A DNA stretch of 64,000 nucleotides from Leishmania martiniquensis (lineage: Eukaryota; Euglenozoa; Kinetoplastea; Trypanosomatida; Trypanosomatidae). Shown here piece by piece: positions 51,667 to 62,252 of the stretch (the first letter of the stretch is position 1; each line of letters begins with the position of its first letter). The translations under genes and the position numbers were made by a program. The DNA lies in contig NC_090146.1 of assembly GCF_017916325.1 (NCBI RefSeq), positions 191,001 through 255,000 of the forward strand, given 5' to 3'. The notes beneath the pieces were generated by a model, which was not told the origin of the DNA, made no database searches, and was given only the letters and a program-made list of their open reading frames with translations.

Positions 51667-54600
51667 ATGTACCCATGGCACTCGATGGGGTCGTCGTCGC
51701 CTCATCCTACCCTCAGCACCAATATCACCTCGCCCAAACCCCCCCCGAATGCTGCCGCTTCCGCCGCCGTTGCCCCCGGGGCTCAGTGCGTTGCTCACGG
51801 CGGCAATGCGCGTCTCTCCCAGTTTTCGGTCCCCCCAAGCAGCATTCTGGACGAAGACATGAGCCACCTGCTGAGCCTCAACGACATGGGCGCGGCCGCG
51901 CTTCCAGTCGCCAATGCCGCTTCCGCAAACGACCTTGGAGAGGCTAAGGGGCTGGTGCCACCGCCGCCGCTGAGTATTCAAGAGTATCCAGAGGAGCGGC
52001 ACCAACAGCAAGAGGTGGCACCCTCACAGGCCTTACGCCGGCCGCAGGCTCCTCTGCAACCACGCTTCGCCCCTTTCACTGGCGCGGACGCTTCCGCCTT
52101 CTCAGCTTCTGTCGGCGGCGGGATGCGGCAGCGCCTCGTCTCATCAGTGTCACAGCAGGGTCGCTCGTCTTGCATCCTCCAGAGCTTCTCGGAGGAGTCC
52201 CGAGCACTTGATCAGATCACTGCATCGTTCGCGGCGCAGACGCTCGACGTGAACGCTACTACCGTCATCAACGCCTCCCTTGCCGGTACCCACGGCAGTT
52301 TTTCGATGCTGGCGACGGCGTTGTCGGCGAACCTGGCGGAAGAGAAAGACTCGAGCTGGGACACCTCTTACCGCACTGACCGCGGGGAGGCGTGCGATGA
52401 TGACCGACCCCGAGCATCGAGACACACGCACGTGCACGGGGCTGCTTCGTTCTTTTCCATGTCGCTCTCGTCAAGGCCTTCCTCGCCACTGTCGCCATCA
52501 CCGCCCGTGACAGAGGAGTACATTGTCGGGTACACCTCTTTCCACCCGCCGGCGGCGCCCCCCTCGTGCACCGAGGACGACGAGTATGACCATGCGATGC
52601 ATGGCCAGGCTGAGTTCGTCAAACAGCTGTGCGACGGGACCGGCGACAAGAACAGCGAGTCGGCGGGGCTGAACGAGCCGTGCGACGTGTCTCGAGGATC
52701 TGCGCAGCAGCAGTCGGACTCTCTGCACGTGAAGGTGGGCGGCCTCGGCAACCTGTCGGCGATATCGGGGCTCCCAGCGGCAGGAGAGCCGGCGGCCGTC
52801 GCCGGTCCCTTCTCAGCATACAAGCTAGCAGCGACATCGAATGCGTCGGCACAGCCGGCATCTCCTCCTTTGAGCGCGTTCCAACCACTCAGCACTCCCG
52901 CAAACGAGCCGAACGAGCATCAGGCATGCATGGCGATCAGCGTCACCAGTGTTGGGACTGCGTGGGACGCATCTTTGGGGAGTGCTAGCTTGGACGGCAG
53001 CACGTACGCGCATTCTCAAGCGTCTTCCGGGAACCTTCAGGCCGCGCTGTGGCCGTCGCCGGCGATGGCTACCGCCCAGCCACAGCCGAAGCAGCAGGTT
53101 CAGCGCATGCCACCACCGCGGGCTCCGTTTGACCTATCCCCCCTGCTGGCGCAGACGTGGCCTCGCACTGCTCAACCTGCGAATGCCGAAGCGGCGTCCC
53201 GCGGCAACAGCCAAGCTCCATGTCTGCATCAGCGTGAGGGAAGCGTGGATTCAAAGTGGAGCCTGCGGCCATATTTTGTGGGAACCACACCTGGGGGAGT
53301 GGCGACGCTCGCAGGTTCGGCGCTGCCTGGAAGGGGTGTCTACACAGCAACGCCAGCGCAGCCCTTCCATGCGGCGAACAGTTACTACACGGGTGGCGGC
53401 ACGCCTCCGTCAGGTTGCCCAGCGCAGATGGTCATGCTACTGCCCGCATTCAACGAGAGCTCGTCTCCAGCTCACTCTCCGCAAGCGCAGCAGCAGCAGC
53501 AGCATCTGTACGCCCTGCAGGTACAGGCGCAGACTCTCTCTACGAGCGAGGCGGCTTCCGCTCCGGCCCACGCATCTACTCACGGCAGTGGTACTCTGTC
53601 ATCTCCATTGATGCGTCCCTCGACCCCTCCCGCGATGGCTGCCAGTGGGGGCGTCGGTGCTGTCACCCTGTTTTACGTCGCCGCCCCGACAGCCTTCGCC
53701 GGGCTCCCCTCCACGGGAGCACCGTCTCTGGCGAACACATCTTCTCCCTGTAGCATCTCCGTCAACTCGTGCCCGGCCAGAATGACACAGGCCGCCGGCT
53801 CAGAACCGTCAGCTCCAAGCCCGCCCTACGTGTTCCTGAAAGCGTGCTCCCTACCAACGAACTCAGAATCGCAGCCGCTGCCCCTGCAGCTGTACGCGGG
53901 AAACGTTGCCTCGCAGCTGCCTAATGCAGGCATGCCGGCATCGCCTGAGCAGGCCGCCCTACACGTCAGGACGTCATCGCTCGTGGGTAGCTCAACCGTA
54001 GCGAACCTGCCGAAATTCGCGAGCACTGAGATCTTCTCTTCGGGGACTAAGTCAGCTGGACGGACCTGCTCTGGCCGCCGGCCGGGGGCACCGGCTGCAA
54101 ACATCGAGCTCACGCGCAAGCAGGTCAATGTCCACGGCGCCATGGCGAACGTGTTGTCTTATTATCCCTACAATACAAACACCCCACCCGCGCCAGCGGC
54201 GCAAATTGTGACAGGGGTGGGTTCGACCAGCAACAGCATACTCACGCAATCTCTCTGTGGGTCGTGCTGGTCGGCGCAGTCCATGAACAGCAGCGCGGAG
54301 TGCGACTTGGACGAGAGCGCGCGATCGGTGGAGGGAGCTCAGAGCCACGGCGCGAGGGGGGAGTTGGTTGCCTCTGCGCCAAGAGGTGACACGCTCGCAG
54401 TGGTGAGCGCGCCTGTGCTGCCCGTCTTCATTCAAATGTTCCCTTGCGAGCTGCTTGACCGTGTCGGCCTACTGAACCGCGTGATCGAGGCGACGTGCGG
54501 GCGTGAGGCTGGCCTGGTGCAGGGCTTTGAGTCCCGCTCAGAAACCTCCTTCATTGCCCACGTGCGAACAAGCAATGTGTGGGAGCTGATCTACAAGTTG

Positions 54601-55167
54601 CGGTGCCGCGTGCTAATGGACAGGTTCGGCTTCTGGTACGCAGCCGACATCGATCAGTATGTGCGGATGAAGGAGTACTGCGAAAGTGTGCGACGACTGC
54701 CACAGCAGACGAGGCATTTCCAAACCGACGGGCTTCCCTGCATGCCCCTCGTCGTGGAGCTGTCGCGCGCGGTGGACCGCGCACTTGTCATTGAGAACAC
54801 AACGCCGCGCTGCTTCGATGAACTCGTGCCGATCACCGCCGTGGATCGCCATCGCGCACGTATGCAAGGGTCGTCGTCAGTCCACTGTGGCCACACCAGC
54901 CCGAGCACAAACAGTAAGGCAATGTGCGGTGGCGGCGCCTCGGTGGCTGGCGGAACCGTTTTTCCCAACACCCCTGGTGGGGATGCGTGGTCGCGCCGAA
55001 GAAGGTCGCCGGCTTTCCTCACAAACGAGGCGCACGTGTTGATGCCACCACTTACGGTACCGGGCTTGGCGGGTGACAGCTACAGGGTAGGCGGCAGCTT
55101 TGGTGGCCGCAGCGCGCAGGTGCTCTATGCGGATCCGCACTTCTTACCACCGCCGTCCACAAGATAG
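51667..55167 (+). CDS. large low-complexity protein of unknown function
   Basis: The 1166-residue protein is uninterrupted and has GC-rich third positions, so it is a real gene, but I recognise no family. Residues 1-900 are largely Ser/Ala/Pro/Gln-rich and look disordered, with a short Gln run (about residue 610). A denser, ordered-looking segment at about 915-1060 contains VFIQMFPCELLDRVGLLNRV, LIYKLRCRVLMDRFGFWYA and MKEYCESVRRLPQQTRHFQT. It would be a compact domain of mixed helix and strand and is the best handle for a search. The tail is Gly/Ser-rich. A disordered protein with one terminal module suggests a regulatory or RNA-linked role, but this is only inference. The start is the first ATG after the predicted acceptor. 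Confidence 0.85.
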   Translation: MYPWHSMGSSSPHPTLSTNITSPKPPPNAAASAAVAPGAQCVAHGGNARLSQFSVPPSSILDEDMSHLLSLNDMGAAALPVANAASANDLGEAKGLVPPPPLSIQEYPEERHQQQEVAPSQALRRPQAPLQPRFAPFTGADASAFSASVGGGMRQRLVSSVSQQGRSSCILQSFSEESRALDQITASFAAQTLDVNATTVINASLAGTHGSFSMLATALSANLAEEKDSSWDTSYRTDRGEACDDDRPRASRHTHVHGAASFFSMSLSSRPSSPLSPSPPVTEEYIVGYTSFHPPAAPPSCTEDDEYDHAMHGQAEFVKQLCDGTGDKNSESAGLNEPCDVSRGSAQQQSDSLHVKVGGLGNLSAISGLPAAGEPAAVAGPFSAYKLAATSNASAQPASPPLSAFQPLSTPANEPNEHQACMAISVTSVGTAWDASLGSASLDGSTYAHSQASSGNLQAALWPSPAMATAQPQPKQQVQRMPPPRAPFDLSPLLAQTWPRTAQPANAEAASRGNSQAPCLHQREGSVDSKWSLRPYFVGTTPGGVATLAGSALPGRGVYTATPAQPFHAANSYYTGGGTPPSGCPAQMVMLLPAFNESSSPAHSPQAQQQQQHLYALQVQAQTLSTSEAASAPAHASTHGSGTLSSPLMRPSTPPAMAASGGVGAVTLFYVAAPTAFAGLPSTGAPSLANTSSPCSISVNSCPARMTQAAGSEPSAPSPPYVFLKACSLPTNSESQPLPLQLYAGNVASQLPNAGMPASPEQAALHVRTSSLVGSSTVANLPKFASTEIFSSGTKSAGRTCSGRRPGAPAANIELTRKQVNVHGAMANVLSYYPYNTNTPPAPAAQIVTGVGSTSNSILTQSLCGSCWSAQSMNSSAECDLDESARSVEGAQSHGARGELVASAPRGDTLAVVSAPVLPVFIQMFPCELLDRVGLLNRVIEATCGREAGLVQGFESRSETSFIAHVRTSNVWELIYKLRCRVLMDRFGFWYAADIDQYVRMKEYCESVRRLPQQTRHFQTDGLPCMPLVVELSRAVDRALVIENTTPRCFDELVPITAVDRHRARMQGSSSVHCGHTSPSTNSKAMCGGGASVAGGTVFPNTPGGDAWSRRRRSPAFLTNEAHVLMPPLTVPGLAGDSYRVGGSFGGRSAQVLYADPHFLPPPSTR

Positions 55168-57829
55168 TGAAGGCGATAAGCAGTGCGCGCACCGACACGC
55201 AAGCGGTGTGGATGTCACGCCCGTGTGCCCTGCCCCCTCCCACTGCTCCCCTCAATGTCTGTCTCTTTCTTCCTCTCTTCCCCTCCTCCTCCTCCTTGGT
55301 GTACGTGTGTGCCTGTGAGTGTCTTCGCTTCGGCAATAGACCTACCACTGCTAGCGTACGCTCGGCCATTGAAGGGGGAAAAAAAGGGCATGCTGTGCGT
55401 GGCGGACACCCTCACTCGAGGCTGTTTTCTTTTTTTCCTTTCCACCTCCTTATTCTATCCTCTGACGCCCTTCTCGCTGTCTTCCTCTTCTGTGCATTGG
55501 TGGATAGGTATGCCCTCTTCTCGGATCGCTGCAGAAGCTTACACCATCAGAGAGAGAGAGACAAGCACGGCATCGGTTGGCATGGCTATTTCGCCCTCCT
55601 CCACTCTCCCGTTTGCCGCTGGCCCTCCTCCTCCTTTTTCGCTGCGTAGGCCGCTGCGCGTCTTCGGTTACGCGTCTGCGCTTCTCCTTCTTATTGCCTT
55701 TGCTCTCTCTATTCTTCGGCACCTCCTCATAGCCCCCCTCCTCTTCCTTTTTTTCTTCGCCACGCACACTCGGATCTTCTGTCTTGGTTTGAATCTCGGT
55801 ACATTTCATGTCGGTGAGCGTACCGCATGAAGGCATACACATACAGATGTATTTTTGAGGTGTCGGTCTGTCTGCGCATAGACGGTGCCTTCTGCGTCCG
55901 AGACACGTACGCGTAAGTCCTCTTTTTTTTTACTTTGCTTCAGAACTCTTCACGTTGCCGATCTTCGTTAGTTTCGTTCTGTGTGTTTCAACTCTGTCTG
56001 CCCTCCCTCTCCCCTTTCGTACTTTACGATGTCGCAGTCATCACTCAGAACAGTAGGGTAGGCCACAAGGGGCACCGTGCTGCTGCTTCTGTAGAGCCGG
56101 TCGTGTCTATGTATGTACTGTATCTCTCTCTCGCTCTCTCTGAGCGTTTCAAACGTGCACGTACACATAAAAAACTTATATATATATGTGTGTGTGTTCC
56201 TTCGTCATGGATAGCTTCGCTCCTTTTGCGCCCCCGACCTCACCCCTTTTTCTTTGACTGATGTTAGCTTCCTCGTGTCTCTGCGTCTCTCTTACTCTCG
56301 CGCTCGCTCGCTCTCTCTCTCTGTGTGCATGCGCTAGCCGGTACTGACCGCACTCACTCCCCCCTTTTCCCTCTCTTTGGTTCTCCTGTACGCACCTCCT
56401 CAACCCTCAGATGCTGCTTCTCAGGCTGATGCTGATGACGTTCGTCATCAGTCTGCATTCCCGCGACTTACCCTTCGCCTCGCCTTTCCACGTTGCGCGC
56501 AGCCGTTGTGGCGCTGTCTTCACTGATTCGCTTTCTCGGGGACGCCGCCTCCCCCCTTTCACGCCTTTCGATTTCTTAAATACATACACGCACGCACGCG
56601 CAACGTGTGTGGTGAAACATCTTTCCCTTGCCTCCCCCCGCCTTGCTGATCGTGTCCTCCTTTCTGCCTCTATTCCTCTTTCCTTCGCACAGGTAAGGCT
56701 GCGTACGCGCTCTGCCCCCCCTCCCCTTTGCCTCTCGTCCTCAAAGCCGATCGAACGTTTGGGTTCCCCTCCTTTCGAGGCGTCGTGAAGCGCATAGTCA
56801 GAACGGGGAGGAGGTGGTGTAAGGGCCACCGTTTCCTTTCGCGACTCCACCTCCCCATCTGCTTGGCCCTGTCGCTCTCCTTCGCCGCGCTTTTATTTGC
56901 TTCCCCTTCTCTCTGAATCACTCTCCCTCCTTGAGCCCTCCCCCCTCCCTGCACCTGCCTGTATAACACAGCCTCGTGGAGGGCGGGGCACCCTACCCTT
57001 CCCTCTCTCCCAACCACACACATACATACATACACACACGCACGCCTTTTTTCTCTTTTTTGCGTGTGAGTTGTTCGGGGGATTTCGCGCTGTCCCCCTC
57101 TCCCCTCTCCCTTTTCCATTGACAGCGCATCTCACCTTTGGCGCCCCTATTCGTTCTTACATATACATATATTTATGTATATTTATATATATTCCCCTCT
57201 TTCTCCCCCGCCCTTCGCTCGGCTTCGATGGCGTTCGTTACCGTCTCTCTTGCGGAGCGCCGGGCGAGTCAGCAGTGCATGCATGTGCACACATACACAT
57301 ACACGTGTGTGTGTGTGAGGTGCGACTGCCCTTCACAAGGCGAAACGAACGAAGAGCATCAAGTCGAAGAGGCTGACTGGTGGCATGCGCACGAGGCTTC
57401 TTCTTGCGTTGCAGCTCGCCCCCCTCCGCGCCACCACAGGCGGCAAGCCGGGCTCGGCATCCCAGTCGAATCCAAGGAAATGGTGGAGGTAGCGGACGAT
57501 GTGGCTGTGTGCGTGTTGTGCCTCTCTCTTCGGCCTCCTTGCCTACGCTTGTGTATCTCACATAGAAGGTGGTTACCTCTCACGCCATCGCCGTGGTAGC
57601 GCGTCTAACGACCGTGCTCGCGTATCTATGCACTCCGCCGCTCTCTCTCTCTCTCCTTCTCCTTCACTTCTTTTCGTCCTCTTAAAAATGCCTCTCACTT
57701 CCTCTCCCGCGTGCCCGTGGAACATCGTCCTCAACGCCGACCTTGCACGCAAACGCACGAACACCCGCGCACATTCCACGGCCCCGAGATCATCATCGTC
57801 GCTTACCTAATCTGCCTTCCCCTCCTCCC
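55168..57829. other. pyrimidine-rich spacer before the aminopeptidase
   Basis: C/T tracts with TA and CA runs (for example 56176-56188 and 57158-57193). No coding-like frame on either strand. Confidence 0.55.
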
Positions 57830-57868
57830 TCCCCCCCCCTCGCCCTCTCTCTCTCTCCCCATTCACAG
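57825..57868 (+). promoter_or_regulatory. predicted trans-splice acceptor for the leucyl aminopeptidase
   Basis: An almost pure pyrimidine tract ends in CCCCATTCACAG with AG at 57867-57868. No ATG occurs until 58075. A second candidate, ATCCACGTCAG at 58062-58072, would leave only two bases before the ATG. Confidence 0.5.
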
Positions 57869-58074
57869 TTTCTTTTCCCTTCTTCCTATCGCTTATCTCT
57901 TCATCTGCCCTATTTCCTGTCGCTTTCGCGTGTGTGTCGCCGGGCGCCTACATCACCCGACTTCAACGCGCGTTGTCGAACTCGTCCTTTTTTTCTTTTG
58001 TGCGTACGCGGCGCTTCGCCCTCTCTGCCCTCCCCCCCTCTCCCTCTCTTACTGTGTTCGTATCCACGTCAGGC

Positions 58075-59691
58075 ATGCCCTCGATGAAGCGTCAGCGCTC
58101 AGAGTCGGCGACGGAGGAGTTGGCGGTGTCGGAGTACGTGCGGTCATGCACGCAATTCAGGTCGAATGTGACGTTCACGGACATCTCGAAGGTGACGTGC
58201 GTTGCAACACGCGTGCTGATCGTGGGCACGGTGGCGCAGCTGCAGGACAAGTCTGTGGAGTCCCTGCAGTTCCACTGCCCGACTGTCGCCGAGGCGCTGA
58301 AGCGCGCCAAGGCTGGAGCGACGGTGAAGGTGCTCACGGAGGCTGTGGGGTGCGGGGGCTACAGGGAGGTGATTGTGGCAGCGCTGCCGCCATCTGCGTC
58401 GCGCACCAATTGCCCCTACCGCGCGGACAGCATATCGGATGCCGTCTCTGCTGCGTGCGCAAGCGTGGAGGAGGGCGAGACCCTGGATGTGTACGTGCGC
58501 GCGCCTGCCGGGGCGGAGTTGGCGATCACGAACGCTATTGCGCGCGCTGTGCCGCACTCGTACACGGCAAAGTGTGGGCAGGCGACGAAGGCGTACATGA
58601 AGCAGGCGATGACGGTGAACGTGGTGATGTCGTCACGGGCTGCGTTCACACAGGAGAAGGTGAATGGTAAGAGCGTGTGCGTGGCGGAGCTGGAGGCGAT
58701 TTGCACATCGGTGCAGTTGTGCCAGCGCCTGGTGGACACGCCGCCATGCATGCTGGACACTGTCGTGTATGCGGAGATCGCTGCCACGTACGCTGCCGAG
58801 CTTGGCGCGGATATCACTGTGATTAAAGGCGACGAGCTGCGTGAGAAGGGCTACGGGGGCATCTACTCTGTGGGCAAATGCGCGCAGTACCCGCCGCACC
58901 TTGTGACGCTGCACTACAAGAATCCGCACGCCGCTGCGGGCGCCAAGAACATTGCGATGGTGGGCAAGGGTATCATATACGACTGCGGTGGCCTCGCGCT
59001 GAAGCCTGCTGCGCACATGGCAAACATGAAGACGGATATGGCCGGCTCCGCTGGCGTGCTCTGCGCCTTTATCGCCGTCGTACGCAGCATGAAACTGCAG
59101 AAGAATCACTACCACGGCATCCACCACATCAGCGTGACGCTTTGCATGGCAGAGAACGCCATCGGCCCGAAATCGTACCGCAATGACGACATCGTCGTCA
59201 TGAAGTCGGGCAAGTCCGTGGAGGTGATGAACACCGATGCGGAGGGCCGCATTGTGCTGGGTGACGGTGTGTACTACGCGACGGGCGAGCAGTGCTTTAT
59301 TCCAGATGTGTTGATCGACATGGCGACACTGACGGGTGCGCAGGGAGTGGCGACAGGCTCGAAGCACGCAGGCATTTACGTCAGCGACGCCGAGGCGGAG
59401 CACGACATGGTAAATGCTGGCCTGCAGTCTGGCGATGTGTGCTTCCCGGTGCTCTACTGCCCCGAGTACCACGAAGAGGTCTATAAGAGCCCCTGCGCTG
59501 ATATGCGTAACATTGCGAACGTGCAGGCGAGCGCCGGCTCGAGCTGTGGTGGCTACTTTGTAGAGATGCATATGCACGATCGCTTCAAGGGCCCCTTTGT
59601 CCACGTGGATATGGCCTTTCCCAGCTCGAACGCCGCCGGTGCCACTGGCTACGGTGTGTCTCTCGTAGCCGCGTACCTACGCAAGTATTAG
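58075..59691 (+). CDS. LAP: M17 leucyl aminopeptidase (cytosol aminopeptidase family)
   Basis: The 538-residue protein has the N-terminal M17 domain and a C-terminal catalytic domain with every signature residue. MVGKGIIYDCGGLALKP provides metal ligands Lys298 and Asp303 and catalytic Lys310. MKTDMAG gives Asp321. NTDAEGRIVLGD gives Asp388 and Glu390 as ligands and Arg392 at the bicarbonate site. These match the two-zinc centre of bovine lens LAP. The enzyme removes N-terminal leucine and other residues from peptides and forms hexamers; trypanosomatid versions are usually cytosolic. The same frame is open up to a GTG at 57934, but 58075 is the first ATG, with another ATG at 58084. Confidence 0.95.
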   Translation: MPSMKRQRSESATEELAVSEYVRSCTQFRSNVTFTDISKVTCVATRVLIVGTVAQLQDKSVESLQFHCPTVAEALKRAKAGATVKVLTEAVGCGGYREVIVAALPPSASRTNCPYRADSISDAVSAACASVEEGETLDVYVRAPAGAELAITNAIARAVPHSYTAKCGQATKAYMKQAMTVNVVMSSRAAFTQEKVNGKSVCVAELEAICTSVQLCQRLVDTPPCMLDTVVYAEIAATYAAELGADITVIKGDELREKGYGGIYSVGKCAQYPPHLVTLHYKNPHAAAGAKNIAMVGKGIIYDCGGLALKPAAHMANMKTDMAGSAGVLCAFIAVVRSMKLQKNHYHGIHHISVTLCMAENAIGPKSYRNDDIVVMKSGKSVEVMNTDAEGRIVLGDGVYYATGEQCFIPDVLIDMATLTGAQGVATGSKHAGIYVSDAEAEHDMVNAGLQSGDVCFPVLYCPEYHEEVYKSPCADMRNIANVQASAGSSCGGYFVEMHMHDRFKGPFVHVDMAFPSSNAAGATGYGVSLVAAYLRKY

Positions 59692-62010
59692 GAAGAGCTA
59701 CCAGGCCAGGAAGAAGAGGAGTGACAACAGAAGAGCGAGTTGATTGCCTAGCCGGAGGGCGGCGCGCTACCCGAGACGCGAGCGTGACCCCAATGGCGCG
59801 TGTCTTCGTCACTCATGTGTCTCAATCGTTTTCCGTTTTTTTTTCTCTTCATGTTATGTGTGCTTGCTCGTACGCTCTAGCTCTGCGTCAAGCTCTATTG
59901 CTTGTGCGCCTCCTCTCCGTCGCCATCTATGAGGAGGTCTGTTGAGGGTGTGGCTATCGAGCGCTCACACATTTTTTTTTTCGATATCGCGTCCCCAGGT
60001 GGCTTGCGTCTCTCTCTCTCGCCCACACCTGCCCGTTAGCTATTCTTCGCTCCAGGCAGCGAGACCTACTCCCAAGCCCAGGCATCCCGGCTGCCTTCAC
60101 TCCACTTCATCTTACCTTCTCCTTTGTGAAACCCTATCGCCCTCTTTATGTGCACGACCAGCGCCACTGCCTTCTCCCCCTCCTCTCTCTTGCCTTCATG
60201 CAGGCGAAGAGTCGCTGTGAGCGTTACGCGACACCACGCCAGAGAAAACGGCGTGTGCCGGTGGGGAGGGGGGAGGGGATGACTCTTTGATTCTGTTTCC
60301 CATGCCGCGAGCCCCACCCCCTCCCAAAGAGAAAAAAAAGAGCCTAACCGAGCTTGCCGTGTTCGGCTGTCAAACCTCTTCCGAAAGAGATGAGGCGCGT
60401 GCAGTAATCTGACACGCTAACTAATATATATATATATATATATACATACAAACGCACACACAGACAGAGAGCGAGACATACCCATAATATAAGCTTATAT
60501 ATATATATAGATATGCACGCGCGCCTGTGCGTGCGTCTCCGTCTTAGTGATTGTCTTTCTCTCTTTCTCTCTGTCTGTGTGCCTGTGTGTGTGTGTGTGT
60601 GTCATATATCCTCCCGGCGAATACGTACGGACCGATTCTTTCTTTCGCTTCTTTCGCTTCGTTTTGTTTCCGCCTCCGACTCCGTCTCTGCGCGTGCGCT
60701 CTCTCTCTCTCCGTCTCCCTTTACTCTTTTGACTTGGCTGTTACGCGCCCATTGTCGCTGAAGAGGCTCCACTAGCAAAAAAGACGTGAACGGAGGAGAA
60801 AAGGGGGGAGGGAGGAGGAGAGGAGGCCGCGAGAGAGGGGGTGGGGGAGCGAGACGGGACGGAAGCGGAAACCGCAGGAGGAGCTTTCGTCGGGGTGAAT
60901 GAAGAGGCTGCTGATGCGGAGGCTACGCGTGTGCCGGCCGGCAAGCCTCCTTTACGCCTCTGGTCTCTCTCTCTCCGGTGTAGCGCAGACCTCAGAAGGG
61001 GTATGCCCGTACGCAGAGATACGGACACGAACGCGCGGCTACGGCTTACTATACCCTGAGAGAGACAGAGACTGACAGGGGGTGTCTCGCGTGTGCATGC
61101 CTGGGCATGTGCCGTGGGCGAGGGGGAAGGAGAGGAAGGCAGGTGGAGCACGAGTCGATCTTCTTCGAGGCGCGCTACGCGGATCAAGGAGGGGATGGCT
61201 TGGCGAGATGGTATGGGCTCCGGTGAAGGATACGGGGTCAGCTGGTGGTGTGTGCTATATATAGAGAGATACGAGCGAACGGCAGCAGTGTCGGCGGCCG
61301 GCTCGCCTACTTGACCACCACCACCGGTGATCTGCCTTTCCGCGGTTCTTCCTTCCCCCCTCCCCCCTTAGCCTTCTCTCTTGCTCGCCATCTTTCGCTC
61401 CAGTGACTTTCGCGCAACGCTTTGCCGCGGACCCGCACAGCGAGAGCCCGGCAAGGGCGAGATGTCACCACACATGCGCATGGTCGAACCCGCGCTTCTC
61501 TCTCGTCTGCTATGCCCTATCGCTTCTTCGGCACCTTTTGACCTTAGGCTCATCCCCACGCACCGACCAGTCGGTGAACCGCCCCACGCGCATCGAAAAT
61601 ACGACGCATACAGACACATCGTCGAGGTGCTGCAGCTGGTTCGCACTCGCTTCTTTTTTTTTTCCGTATAGCTTCCCGACTTTTGCCCTCCGACAGTTCG
61701 CTGCCTCTTGCGGGAGACGTGGCGCCGCATCGCTGCTGTCGTTCCACGGCAGCAGCGGCACCCGATAAGGGTGGCACTACACGGCATCCGCTGCATCATC
61801 AAACACAAATACGTAGGGACGCAAAGCTTGCCTGCCTGCGCGCCAGTCCTACACACACTTGCACCTCTCCTCCTCGACACACGCACATACACACTCTTAC
61901 ACACACGCAGATCCTTCACTATACAGATATATGCATACACCACGCTAAGCACGCACGAGTAGAGCAGCAGTAAGCACAGGTGAGTGTCCACGCTGCTCTG
62001 AGTGGACGCC
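59692..62010. other. spacer before the last gene, no gene seen
   Basis: C/T tracts, TA and GT runs (60424-60444, about 60489-60510, 60584-60601) and an A/G-rich block at about 60776-60900. No frame looks coding. Confidence 0.55.
60424..60444. repeat. (AT)n microsatellite
   Basis: Uninterrupted AT run of about 21 bp; a further TA-rich run with TATAAGCTTATA follows near 60487-60510. Confidence 0.9.
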
Positions 62011-62017
62011 TACGAGT

Positions 62018-62059
62018 CTCTCTCTCTTTTTTTCTTTTCCGCCCTCTGTGCTCTCTCAG
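62018..62059 (+). promoter_or_regulatory. predicted trans-splice acceptor for the right-edge gene
   Basis: TCTCTCTCTCTTTTTTTCTT and further pyrimidines end in GCTCTCTCAG with AG at 62058-62059, among the best acceptors in the window. Confidence 0.55.
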
Positions 62060-62195
62060 GGGTGGGGTGGGGTGAGGAGTGAAGGGCGACCACCCTTCGC
62101 CATTCACAGCATCGAAATTCGACCTTTCGCCTTTGCCCCACAGTCGCGCTTCACGTTTTTCTTCAGCAGACAGCGGTGTTGCTCTAGAGCTGGTC

Positions 62196-62252
62196 ATGCG
62201 CACTAGATGGGCGACCAGTGGATCACGGAGAGCCAAGTGCGCTCTAGCGTGA
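62196..62252 (+). CDS. upstream ORF overlapping the start of the right-edge gene
   Basis: An ATG at 62196 opens an 18-codon frame ending in TGA at 62250-62252. It overlaps the first 46 bases of the main frame, which starts at 62207 in another frame. If transcripts begin near 62060, ribosomes meet this ATG first. It could reduce translation, or the true acceptor could be the AG just before 62207. Confidence 0.3.
   Translation: MRTRWATSGSRRAKCALA

Noticed and set aside
57934..58074. N-terminal extension of the leucyl aminopeptidase
   Set aside because: The frame is open but begins at GTG. The first ATG is 58075, and the intervening sequence is pyrimidine-rich leader.
58633..59604. 323-codon minus-strand frame inside the aminopeptidase
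   Set aside because: It is the shadow of a GC-rich coding sequence; all conserved residues belong to the + frame.
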